From positions 558,001-622,000 of the forward strand of contig NZ_JBEGIK010000001.1 of assembly GCF_040675855.1 (NCBI RefSeq): a stretch of DNA of 64,000 nucleotides, written 5' to 3'. Under the pieces are notes generated by a model. That model saw only the letters and a program-made list of their open reading frames with translations, had not been told where the DNA came from and did no database searches. The DNA comes from Microbacterium sp. LWH3-1.2. Its GTDB lineage: Bacteria > Actinomycetota > Actinomycetes > Actinomycetales > Microbacteriaceae. Positions within the stretch are counted from its first letter, which is position 1, and each line of letters begins with the position of its first letter. Positions 56,736 to 64,000 of the stretch are shown here, one piece after another. The translations under genes were made by a program, and so were the position numbers.

Positions 56736-58055
56736 GTGACGACCGACACCCTGAACCGCGACATCCTGCGGCTTGCGGTGCCGGCACTGGGCGCCCTGAT
56801 CGCCGAGCCGCTCTTCCTCATCGTCGACTCGGCGCTCGTCGGGCACCTCGGCGTCGAGCCGCTCGCCGGACTCGGCATCGCTTCGGCGGTGCTGCAGACG
56901 ATCGTCGGGCTCATGGTGTTCCTGGCGTACTCGACGACGCCCGCGGTCGCGCGCCGATTCGGGGCGGGCGACCCGTCTCGTGCGGTGTCGGTGGGCATCG
57001 ACGGCATATGGCTCGCGCTCGGCATCGGTGCCGTGCTCGCGCTGGTCGGCTATGTCGCGACCCCGCTCCTCGTCGGCCTGTTCGGCGCCACGCCCGACGT
57101 CGCGCAGCAGGCCGAGATCTACCTCGGCATCTCGATGTGGGGCCTGCCTGCGATGCTCGTGGTGTTCGCCGCCACCGGGCTCCTGCGAGGCATGCAGGAC
57201 ACCGTGACGCCTCTGTGGATCGCCGGCCTCGGCTTCGCCGCCAACGCCCTGCTCAACTGGCTGTTCATCTATGGCTTGGGCTGGGGCATCGCCGGCTCGG
57301 CGATCGGCACCGTCGTCGCTCAGTGGGGAATGGTCGCCGCTTACGCCGTCGTGATCGGACGCCTCGCGCGGCGGCACGAGGCATCCGTCCGTCCCCAGCG
57401 CGAGGGCGTGCGGGGCTCGGCACGGTCCGGCGGATGGCTGTTCCTGCGCACGGTCTCATTGCGGTTCGCACTGCTCGCGACGGTCGCCGTCGCGACCGGG
57501 CTCGGCACGGTCGAGCTCGCCGGCTGGCAGGTCGCCTTCACCATCTTCTCGACCGCGGCATTCGCGCTCGACGCGCTCGCCATCGCCGCCCAGGCCCTCA
57601 TCGGCAAGGGCCTCGGCGCCGAAGACTCCCCCCTCGTGCGCCGCGTGCTCGGCCGCACCGTCGCGTGGGGCGCCTGGTTCGGAGTGATCACCGGTGCGAT
57701 CATCGGGGCGCTGTCCGGGGTCATCGGGCTGGCGTTCACCGGCGACGCCGGCATCGCGACGCTCGTGCAGCCCGCCCTCATCGTGCTGGCGATCGCCCAG
57801 CCCGTGTGCGGGGTCGTGTTCGTGCTCGACGGCGTGCTCATCGGCGCGGGCGATGCGAAGTACCTCGCGATCGTCGGGGTGCTGAATCTCGTGCCCTTCG
57901 TCCCCGCGCTGGTCCTCGTCGCCTGGCTTCACCCCGTGGGCGCCGCCGGGCTTGCGTGGCTGGCCGTCGCGTTCTTCGGCGTCTACATGCTCGCCCGGCT
58001 CGCCACCCTCGGCTGGCGCGTGCGCGGCTCGGCCTGGCTCACCGCCGGCGCGTGA
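56736..58055 (+). CDS. MATE-family efflux transporter (DinF branch)
   Basis: 439-aa membrane protein with 12 hydrophobic segments: RLAVPALGALIAEPLFLIVD start, LVGHLGVEPLAGLGIAS, then YSTTPAVARRFGAGD and GLLRGMQDTVTPL, typical of DinF-type cation/drug antiporters. GTG start 6 bp after TAGGCT, no ribosome site, so leaderless. Substrate unknown. Confidence 0.9.
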   Translation: MTTDTLNRDILRLAVPALGALIAEPLFLIVDSALVGHLGVEPLAGLGIASAVLQTIVGLMVFLAYSTTPAVARRFGAGDPSRAVSVGIDGIWLALGIGAVLALVGYVATPLLVGLFGATPDVAQQAEIYLGISMWGLPAMLVVFAATGLLRGMQDTVTPLWIAGLGFAANALLNWLFIYGLGWGIAGSAIGTVVAQWGMVAAYAVVIGRLARRHEASVRPQREGVRGSARSGGWLFLRTVSLRFALLATVAVATGLGTVELAGWQVAFTIFSTAAFALDALAIAAQALIGKGLGAEDSPLVRRVLGRTVAWGAWFGVITGAIIGALSGVIGLAFTGDAGIATLVQPALIVLAIAQPVCGVVFVLDGVLIGAGDAKYLAIVGVLNLVPFVPALVLVAWLHPVGAAGLAWLAVAFFGVYMLARLATLGWRVRGSAWLTAGA

Positions 58056-58080
58056 CCCGCGTTTCGACTCGCAAGCTCGC

Positions 58081-58749
58081 TCAACGACCGGAGGCGGCCC
58101 ACCGGCGGCACCACTCGTACATCACGACGGCCGCCGCGGCGCTCGCATTGATCGAGCGGGTCGAGCCGTACTGCTCGATCTGGATCGTTCCGGATGCTGC
58201 CGCCAGCGCCTCCGGCGACAGCCCAGGTCCCTCCTGACCGAACAGCAGCACGCAGGCCTCGGGCAGATCGGCGGCGGGCAGCGCGAGCGAGCCCTCGACG
58301 TTGTCGATCGCGATGACGGGAAGGGACGCGGCATCCGCCCATTCCGTGAAGGCCGCGACCGTCTCGTGGTGGCGCACGTGCTGGTAGCGGTCGGTCACCA
58401 TGGCGCCGCGGCGATTCCAGCGGCGCTTGCCGATGATGTGCACCTCGGCGGCGAGGAACGCGTTGGCGCTGCGAACGATCGAGCCGATGTTCATGTCGTG
58501 CTGCCAGTTCTCGATCGCGACGTGGAACGCGTGGCGGCGCGTGTCGAGGTCGGCGACGATGGCGTCCATCGTCCAGTACCGGTAGGCGTCGACCACATTG
58601 CGCGCGTCGCCGTGCGCGAGGAGCTCGCGGTCGTAGCGCGCGTCGTCTGGCCAGGCGACGGGACCGCCGGGCCACGGCCCCACGCCGACGGGCAGCGTCG
58701 GCTCGGCGGGTTCGCCGTGCTCGGCGGCGGGCGATTCGGGGGTCGTCAC
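58081..58749 (-). CDS. SpoU/TrmH-family RNA methyltransferase
   Basis: 222-aa SPOUT methyltransferase with the three family motifs: DMNIGSIVRSANAF (about 85), LLFGQEGPGLSPE and QYGSTRSINASAAAAVVMYEW. Catalyses 2'-O-ribose methylation of rRNA or tRNA. GTG start 6 bp after TAGCCT, leaderless. Convergent with the MATE gene. Confidence 0.9.
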   Translation of the reverse strand: MTTPESPAAEHGEPAEPTLPVGVGPWPGGPVAWPDDARYDRELLAHGDARNVVDAYRYWTMDAIVADLDTRRHAFHVAIENWQHDMNIGSIVRSANAFLAAEVHIIGKRRWNRRGAMVTDRYQHVRHHETVAAFTEWADAASLPVIAIDNVEGSLALPAADLPEACVLLFGQEGPGLSPEALAAASGTIQIEQYGSTRSINASAAAAVVMYEWCRRWAASGR

Positions 58750-58794
58750 GGGCCCAGGCTATCCCGGGCTCGCGACCGCCTCCGCGTTCGGGTG

Positions 58795-58938
58795 TCAGGG
58801 TCGGGGCGACCGGCGCCCCCGGCCCCGCCGCGTCTGGGCGAGCGAGGAGCGCCACGTGCTGCGGCGCAGCCGCGGGTGCGTGCGGAGGCGCACTCCGGCC
58901 ACCAGCTGCCGGATGAATACGACCAGCTTCGTCGTCAT
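58795..58938 (-). CDS. Possible small basic protein (47 aa)
   Basis: Open frame starting MTTKLVVFIRQLVAGVRL: a short hydrophobic/amphipathic N-terminus followed by an Arg-rich tail. Weak AGG-type ribosome site before the ATG. It is divergent from mntH and shares its upstream region. Not recognised; it may be spurious. Confidence 0.3.
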   Translation of the reverse strand: MTTKLVVFIRQLVAGVRLRTHPRLRRSTWRSSLAQTRRGRGRRSPRP

Positions 58939-59044
58939 GCTTCGCCTGCTTTCGGGTGATTCGGCGCTTGACACAGAGGTACTCGCGAGCCGACAGCCGC
59001 GGTCGGGGGTTGACATCGCCCGCCGTGCGTGCGCCGATGCGCTC

Positions 59045-59062
59045 TTTTCGGTATGCCGAAAA
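59045..59062. promoter_or_regulatory. Manganese-type operator 1 of mntH
   Basis: Perfect palindrome TTTTCGGTATGCCGAAAA (7-bp arms, 4-bp centre) in the -35 zone of the mntH promoter. An identical copy lies 27 bp downstream. Confidence 0.75.
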
Positions 59063-59071
59063 CAGGCTAGG

Positions 59072-59089
59072 TTTTCGGTATGCCGAAAA
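59072..59089. promoter_or_regulatory. Manganese-type operator 2 of mntH, covering the start codon
   Basis: Identical 18-bp palindrome; it overlaps the end of the -10 TAGGTT (59068-59073) and the ATG at 59080, so it is also coding (Met-Pro-Lys). Likely MntR binding site. Confidence 0.75.
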
Positions 59090-60453
59090 CTGCCGAGGAT
59101 CTCAGCACGCCGACCCCGCTCGCGAGCCGACGCCTGTCGGTGCCCCGCCTGGCGTGGCTGATCGGCCCCGCGCTCGTCGCCGGGGTCGCGTACCTCGACC
59201 CCGGCAACGTCGCGAGCAACATGACCGCGGGCGCGCGGTACGGGTACCTGCTCGTGTGGGTCGTGGTGCTCGGCAATGTCATGGCGTGGCTCATCCAGTA
59301 CCTGTCGGCCAAGCTCGGCATCGTCACCGGGCGGAGCCTCCCCGAGACCCTGGGCCACCGCATCCGCAACCGCTGGGGGCGACGCGCGTACTGGCTGCAG
59401 GCCGAGCTCGTCGCGATGGCGACCGACATCGCCGAGGTGATCGGCGGGGCGGTCGCTCTCAACCTGCTGTTCGGCGTCCCGCTGCTGTGGGGCGGCGTGA
59501 TCACCGGGACGGTGTCGATCGCGCTCCTGCTCATCCAGTCGCGACGTGGTCCGCGCACGTTCGAGTTCGTCGTCATCGGCCTGCTCGCGATCATCGCGAT
59601 CGGGTTCTCGTTCGGCGTCTTCGTCGCGCCGCCCGACGGCGCCAGCGTGGTCGCGGGCCTGGTGCCGCGCTTCGAGGGCACCGACTCGGTGCTGCTGGCG
59701 GCGTCGATCCTCGGCGCGACGATCATGCCCCACGCCATCTATGCGCACAGCGCCCTGGCGCGCGACCGCTTCGCCCCGCCACCGGCCGCGGCCGCCGTCG
59801 CGCTGGGCGGCGATCGACTGGTGCCGCGCGGCTCCCGCGCTGCGGATGCCCCGATCGGGGCTCCGGCAGACCCGACGCTGGCCGAGCTGCGCGGCATCCC
59901 CACTCGTCGCCTTCTGCGCGCGACCAAGTGGGACGTCACCATCGCGATGCTGATCGCAGGTACCGTGAACCTCTGCATCCTGCTGCTCGCGGCCGCGAAC
60001 CTGGCGGGGGTACCGGGCACCGACTCCCTCGAGGGCGCGTACGCCGCGCTGTACGCGGGCCTCGGCCCGCTGGTCGCGACCCTGTTCGCCGTCGGCCTCC
60101 TGGCGAGCGGCCTCGCCAGCACGTCGGTCGGCGCCTACGCCGGGGCCGAGATCATGCACGGCCTGCTGCACATCCGGGTGCCGCTCCTCGCCCGCCGCCT
60201 CGTCACGCTGATCCCGGCGCTCGCGATCCTGGCGGTCGGATTCGACCCGACGGTCGCGCTGGTGCTGAGCCAGGTCGTGCTGTCCTTCGGCATCCCGTTC
60301 GCGCTCATCCCGCTGATCGCGCTCACCGCGAACCGCGAGGTGCTCGGGGGGTACCGCAACCGCGTGTGGACGACGATCGCGGGGATCGCGGCATCCGTGT
60401 TCCTCATCGCGCTCAACGGGATGCTGCTCTATCTCGTGCTGACGGGGGCGTGA
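59080..60453 (+). CDS. mntH: NRAMP-family manganese transporter
   Basis: 457-aa proton-coupled divalent metal importer with about 11 helices. The metal site motifs are YLDPGNVASN in helix 1 (Asp, Asn) and ATIMPHAIYAHSAL in helix 6 (Met, His). ATG is 6 bp after TAGGTT, so the mRNA is leaderless. Two palindromes flank and cover the promoter, and the DtxR-family gene directly downstream is its probable manganese-sensing repressor. Confidence 0.93.
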   Translation: MPKTAEDLSTPTPLASRRLSVPRLAWLIGPALVAGVAYLDPGNVASNMTAGARYGYLLVWVVVLGNVMAWLIQYLSAKLGIVTGRSLPETLGHRIRNRWGRRAYWLQAELVAMATDIAEVIGGAVALNLLFGVPLLWGGVITGTVSIALLLIQSRRGPRTFEFVVIGLLAIIAIGFSFGVFVAPPDGASVVAGLVPRFEGTDSVLLAASILGATIMPHAIYAHSALARDRFAPPPAAAAVALGGDRLVPRGSRAADAPIGAPADPTLAELRGIPTRRLLRATKWDVTIAMLIAGTVNLCILLLAAANLAGVPGTDSLEGAYAALYAGLGPLVATLFAVGLLASGLASTSVGAYAGAEIMHGLLHIRVPLLARRLVTLIPALAILAVGFDPTVALVLSQVVLSFGIPFALIPLIALTANREVLGGYRNRVWTTIAGIAASVFLIALNGMLLYLVLTGA

Positions 60454-60476
60454 GGGCCGCCCGGTACCCTGAAAAC

Positions 60477-61112
60477 GTGGCCTCACCTGCGATCGACGAC
60501 TACCTGAAGACGATCTATCACCACACCGAGTGGCAGGACGATCGCATCACGCCGTCGCAGCTTGCCGGCGAGCTCGGTCTCGCGCCGTCGAGCGTCACCG
60601 AGATGGTGCAGAAGCTCGCCGCGCAGGGTCTCGTGACGCATCGCCCGTACGGTCCCATCGCGCTGTCCGCGGAGGGCGAGCGCCGCGCGGCGGCGATCAT
60701 CCGCCGGCACCGGCTCATCGAGACCTGGCTCGTGCGCGAGTTCGGCTACGCGTGGGACGAGGTGCACGACGAGGCCGAGGTGCTCGAGCACGCGATCAGC
60801 GACCGGCTCCTCGAGGGCATCGACGAGCGCCTCGGACGCCCGCGTTTCGACCCGCACGGCGATGCGATCCCGGATGCCGCGGGCCGTGTCCACCGCGAGC
60901 CGTTCGTGCTGCTCGCCCACGCGCCCACCGGACATGTCGGACGGGTGCTGCGCGTGAGCGACCGCGACCCCGAGCTGCTCAGGGCTGTCGAGTCAGCCGG
61001 TGTGTCCGTCGGCGCGACCGTGACGGTGACGGATGCTGCCGCCCTGCGTATCGACGGCTCCGACGTCGCACTGCCCCCGGCGGCCAAAGCGGCGGTCTGG
61101 CTCACCGCCTGA
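60477..61112 (+). CDS. mntR: DtxR-family manganese-responsive regulator
   Basis: 211-aa DtxR/MntR protein: N-terminal winged helix (ITPSQLAGELGLAPSSVTEM), dimer/metal domain with His78, and Glu101-x-x-Glu104-His105 (AEVLEHAIS). Glu rather than Cys at the first position favours Mn over Fe selectivity. The C-terminus is an SH3-like FeoA domain (about 145-210). GTG start 6 bp after TACCCT. Likely acts on the two palindromes at mntH. Confidence 0.87.
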   Translation: MASPAIDDYLKTIYHHTEWQDDRITPSQLAGELGLAPSSVTEMVQKLAAQGLVTHRPYGPIALSAEGERRAAAIIRRHRLIETWLVREFGYAWDEVHDEAEVLEHAISDRLLEGIDERLGRPRFDPHGDAIPDAAGRVHREPFVLLAHAPTGHVGRVLRVSDRDPELLRAVESAGVSVGATVTVTDAAALRIDGSDVALPPAAKAAVWLTA

Positions 61113-61178
61113 GCGCCTCGCCGGCGTGTCGTCGCGGCTCGGGTGCCATGACACGCCCCGAGCGCATCGGCGTCCCGA

Positions 61179-61259
61179 CACAGGATCGGAGGTTCGCGGC
61201 GGCGTGCCGGGAAACGGATGCTGCGCGCCGAGGTGTCGCACAGAACCGCCGATCCTGTG
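61179..61259. terminator. 17-bp inverted repeat in convergent gap
   Basis: Arms at 61179-61195 and 61243-61259 (CACAGGATCGGAGGTTC and complement, one mismatch) flank a 47-nt loop. It separates mntR and a convergent SDR gene, likely a two-way terminator. Confidence 0.5.
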
Positions 61260-61268
61260 CGAGTCAGG

Positions 61269-62213
61269 TCAGCCGCGCGCGGCCATCTCGAACGGCCAGC
61301 GCACGCCCGTGGCGGTCTCAGCGACGTCCCACAGGCGGGCGGCGACCACCGGATCGCGCGTGATCTTCGAGGCGGTCTGCCTGCGGGGCTCGCCGCGCGA
61401 GCCGGTGCGCGGACCCCAGAACTCGCCGCCCTCGATGCCGGGGTCGGTGAGCGCCCGCACGAGCGGCCACGCGCCGCGCTCCTTCGACTGCGCCATCGCC
61501 GCCTGCAGGTTGTCGCGGAATCGCTTGGCGCGCGACGGCTCGTTGACACCGACGATGCCGGGCGTGCGGCCGCCGGTCGAGTAGCCGGGGTGGGCGACGA
61601 CGCTCGCGACCGGGATGCCGGCCGCTCGCAGGCGCCGGTCGGCCTCGAAGCCCAACGCCGACGTCGCGACCTTCGACTGCACGTACGCGCGCCAGGCCGT
61701 GTATCCGTCGACGAGCTGCGGGTCGACGGGGTCATAGGGCGTGAGCGAGGTCGACATGCTGCCCACCCACACCATGCGTCCGTGGGCTTCCGCGAGCGCA
61801 GGGAGGAGTTCGCCGGCGAGCGCGTAATGGCCGAGGGCGTTGGTTGCGAAGACGACCTCGTGCCCGTCGATCGTGGTCTCGCGCACCTTCGGCGCGTGGA
61901 CGATGCCGGCGTTGAGGAGCACGCCGTCGAGGCCGCCCTTGCCCCGCACGCTCGCCGCGGCGGAGCGCACCGACGCGAGGTTGGAGGTGTCCAGGATGAG
62001 GGGCTCGGTCGCGTCGGGGGCAGCATCCGGAATCCGCCGGCGGATCGCGGCGCGCGCGGCCGACAGGCGGTTCGGATGGCGCGCCGACATCAGCACGTGC
62101 GCGCCGGCGCGCACGAGCTGCTCCGAGGCGAAGTAGCCGAGGCCGGTATTGGATCCGGTCACGAGGTACACGCGTTCGGAAAGGTCTGGGAGGGTCCGGG
62201 GGTCCCACGTCAC
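61269..62213 (-). CDS. SDR family oxidoreductase (retinol-dehydrogenase/WWOX-like)
   Basis: 314-aa short-chain dehydrogenase: YLVTGSNTGLGYFASEQL at residues 16-33, LLNAG near 102, catalytic S...Y-x-x-x-K in RAYVQSKVATSAL. GTG start 7 bp after TAGGGT (leaderless). Divergent from the HAD gene. Substrate unknown. Confidence 0.83.
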   Translation of the reverse strand: MTWDPRTLPDLSERVYLVTGSNTGLGYFASEQLVRAGAHVLMSARHPNRLSAARAAIRRRIPDAAPDATEPLILDTSNLASVRSAAASVRGKGGLDGVLLNAGIVHAPKVRETTIDGHEVVFATNALGHYALAGELLPALAEAHGRMVWVGSMSTSLTPYDPVDPQLVDGYTAWRAYVQSKVATSALGFEADRRLRAAGIPVASVVAHPGYSTGGRTPGIVGVNEPSRAKRFRDNLQAAMAQSKERGAWPLVRALTDPGIEGGEFWGPRTGSRGEPRRQTASKITRDPVVAARLWDVAETATGVRWPFEMAARG

Positions 62214-62253
62214 GGGAACGACCCTACGCCTGCCCGGGACCTAGTCTGGACGC

Positions 62254-63063
62254 ATGCGGACCCGCGTGGACATCGAATGCTGGCTCACCGATATGGACGG
62301 CGTGCTGGTCCACGAGAACACCCCCATCCCCGGGGCCTCCGACCTGCTCCAGCAGTGGCGAGATCAGGGCGTGCCGTTCCTGGTGCTCACCAACAACTCG
62401 ATCTTCACGCCCCGCGATCTGTCGGCCCGGCTGCGGTCGTCCGGCCTCATCGTGCCGGAGGAGTCGATCTGGACCTCGGCCCTCGCCACCGCCGACTTCC
62501 TCACGTCGCAGATGCCCGGCGGCTCGGCCTTCGTCATCGGCGAAGCGGGGCTGACGACGGCCCTCCACGAGGCGGGCTTCATCATGACCGAGACCGATCC
62601 CGACTACGTCGTCGTCGGTGAGACCCGCAACTACTCGTTCGAGGCGATCACGAAGGCGATCCGGTTCATCAACGTCGGCGCGCGCTTCATCGCGACCAAC
62701 CCCGACGCCACCGGTCCCTCGACCGAGGGCGTGCTGCCCGCCACGGGCGCGATCTCGGCGCTGATCACGAAGGCGACCGGCATGGAGCCCTACGTCGTCG
62801 GCAAGCCGAACCCGATGATGTTCCGCTCGGCGATGAACCGCCTCGGCGCGCATTCCGAGAACACCGGCATGATCGGCGACCGCATGGACACCGACGTCGT
62901 CGCCGGCATCGAGGCGGGCCTGCACACCGTGCTCGTGCTCACCGGCATCAGCGACGCCGCCGAGATCGCCCGCTACCCGTTCCGCCCCGACGAGGTGCTG
63001 AACTCGGTGGCCGCCCTCCTCGACCACGAGCCCGTCGAATCCGAAGACCCCGAGCTCCTGTAG
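62254..63063 (+). CDS. HAD-superfamily hydrolase, NagD-like
   Basis: 269-aa HAD class IIA phosphatase: motif I DMDGVLVHENTPIPG, motif II VLTNNS, Lys in VGKPNPMMF and motif IV GDRMDTDVVAGIEAG. ATG 6 bp after TAGTCT, leaderless. Probably a sugar- or nucleotide-phosphate phosphatase. Confidence 0.9.
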   Translation: MRTRVDIECWLTDMDGVLVHENTPIPGASDLLQQWRDQGVPFLVLTNNSIFTPRDLSARLRSSGLIVPEESIWTSALATADFLTSQMPGGSAFVIGEAGLTTALHEAGFIMTETDPDYVVVGETRNYSFEAITKAIRFINVGARFIATNPDATGPSTEGVLPATGAISALITKATGMEPYVVGKPNPMMFRSAMNRLGAHSENTGMIGDRMDTDVVAGIEAGLHTVLVLTGISDAAEIARYPFRPDEVLNSVAALLDHEPVESEDPELL

Positions 63064-63168
63064 CGCAGGTCTCCTCAGCCCCCGACGTCGAGGGAGGGGA
63101 CGGATGCCGCGGCCCCCGGCCCCCGGCATCCCGCCACCCCACCGCGCCGCTTCCCGTTGCGACGCTGG

Positions 63169-63250
63169 TCCTCATCTGAGGATCGGAGCGGAGCTGAGGA
63201 CCGATACCCCGCGATAGGCCCTCAGCTCGGCCCACGACCTCGAATGAGGA
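63169..63250. repeat. 82-bp three-hairpin element, copy B
   Basis: Starts TCCTCATCTGAGGA and ends ACCTCGAATGAGGA; central stem GCTGAGG/CCTCAGC. About 72 percent identical to copy A by direct count (59 of 82) with no gaps. It occupies the 321-bp gap before the YdeI-like gene; the rest of that gap shows nothing else recognisable except the -10 of the next gene. Confidence 0.8.
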
Positions 63251-63384
63251 GGCGGATGCGCCGAGCCGAGGCATCCGTTCCAGCGCGGGAGCGGCAGGCT
63301 CCTCAGAGTCCGCCGCGCCCGCGGGCTCAGGCTCCCACCGCTGCGCGCACGTCGAGGTCGGCGGCTCCCGGTAGGGTCGCGATC

Positions 63385-63957
63385 ATGGGAGCACTCGACG
63401 ACGGCGAGATGGTGGAAGTGACGGATGCCGCGGCCTGGCGCTCGTGGCTCGACGCGAACCATCGCACCTCGAAGGGGGCGTGGCTCGTGCGGGCGCGACC
63501 GGGTTCGGGGCTCGAGGTCATCGGCTACGAGGACGCGATCCTGCAGGCGCTGTGCTTCGGGTGGATCGACGGTCCGGTGCGTTCGTTCGACGACGAGCGC
63601 GGCGGCCTGTGGTTCGCGCCGCGGCGCGCGACGAGTGGATGGGCGGCGACGAACAAAGCGCGGCTCATCCAGCTCGAGGAGGAAGGCCTGATCACCGAGG
63701 CCGGCTATCGCGCCGTCGAGGTCGCCAAGGCGAACGGCGCGTGGACCGTGCTCGACAACGCCGAGGCGCTGCGCGAGCCCGACGACCTCGCCGCGGCGCT
63801 CGACGCCACACCCGCTGCACGCGCCGCGTGGGACGCGTTCCCGCCGTCGAGCCGCAAGCTCGGCATCACGAACGTCGACATGGCACGGCGCCCCGATACG
63901 CGGGCCGCGCGGGTCGCGAAGATCGTGGCGGATGCCGCAGAAGGGAAGCGCCCGTGA
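63385..63957 (+). CDS. YdeI/OmpD-associated family protein
   Basis: 190-aa protein with the family core ALCFGWIDGPVRSFDDERGG, FAPRRATSGWAATNKARL and FPPSSRKLGI. Family members are linked to bacteriocin or peptide resistance, but the mechanism is unclear. ATG 7 bp after TAGGGT, leaderless. Overlaps the next start (GTGA). Confidence 0.82.
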   Translation: MGALDDGEMVEVTDAAAWRSWLDANHRTSKGAWLVRARPGSGLEVIGYEDAILQALCFGWIDGPVRSFDDERGGLWFAPRRATSGWAATNKARLIQLEEEGLITEAGYRAVEVAKANGAWTVLDNAEALREPDDLAAALDATPAARAAWDAFPPSSRKLGITNVDMARRPDTRAARVAKIVADAAEGKRP

Positions 63958-64000
63958 TCTCAGGGACCGAGCAGACACTGCTCCTCCTCACCGCCGCGCT
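63954..64000 (+). CDS. Start of an unidentified gene, cut by window end
   Basis: GTG overlapping the previous stop, then 15 codons (VISGTEQTLLLLTAA) still open at the window edge. Hydrophobic start; too short to identify. Confidence 0.45.
   Translation, partial: MISGTEQTLLLLTAA

Overview
The window is GC-rich actinobacterial DNA. Dense gene packing, many GTG starts, and promoters whose -10 box lies 6-7 bases before the start codon point to Actinomycetota, most likely Microbacteriaceae (Microbacterium-like). That family-level placement is inference. No rRNA, tRNA, CRISPR, phage or transposase gene was recognised. All gene identities come from reading translations and motifs; no database search was run.

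Bases 1 to about 53,500 read as one island for catabolism of lignin-type aromatics. Its left end holds the protocatechuate 3,4-dioxygenase genes (pcaG cut by the window edge, pcaH), two IclR regulators, 4-hydroxybenzoate hydroxylase (pobA) and an MFS carrier. Next is a MarR-controlled CoA-dependent side-chain module (SDR, amidohydrolase, acyl-CoA dehydrogenase, MaoC hydratase, acyl-CoA ligase) resembling the hydroxycinnamate (cou) route of Rhodococcus. A minus-strand operon (11.7-21.6 kb) combines a split transketolase, two dehydrogenases, an epimerase-like TIM barrel, a sugar-type ABC importer and an aryl-aldehyde dehydrogenase, with a second aldehyde dehydrogenase divergent from it.

From 24 to 53.5 kb the theme is methoxylated aromatics. 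There are three LigM/DesA-like tetrahydrofolate-dependent O-demethylases. Enzymes that can recycle the methyl group are MetF, PurU and a MetE-like methyltransferase. Two ABC importers (SsuABC-like and LivKHMGF-like), a secreted DUF6351/tannase-like esterase, and PaaX, PadR, GntR and IclR regulators complete this part. A galB-galC-galD set follows, in tight line with a two-domain VOC extradiol dioxygenase. The proposed flow is: esters and methoxy-aromatics are imported and demethylated. Protocatechuate-type products go to PcaGH. Gallate-type products go to the VOC enzyme and GalD, GalB and GalC, ending in pyruvate and oxaloacetate. C1 units leave as formate or methionine.

Bases 53.5-64 kb are housekeeping or accessory: a degenerate beta-lactamase-like protein, M13 peptidase, MATE exporter, SpoU methyltransferase, an MntH/MntR manganese pair with duplicated operators, SDR, HAD phosphatase and a YdeI-like protein.

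Non-coding structure is unusually rich. There are two dispersed repeat families of fixed length: a 71-bp four-box palindrome (four copies) and an 82-bp three-hairpin element (three copies, with covarying stem pairs). There is also a 55-bp tandem array and recurrent operator sets: TTCCC-N7-GGGAA, TTGT-NN-AC and CCT-N8-AGG.
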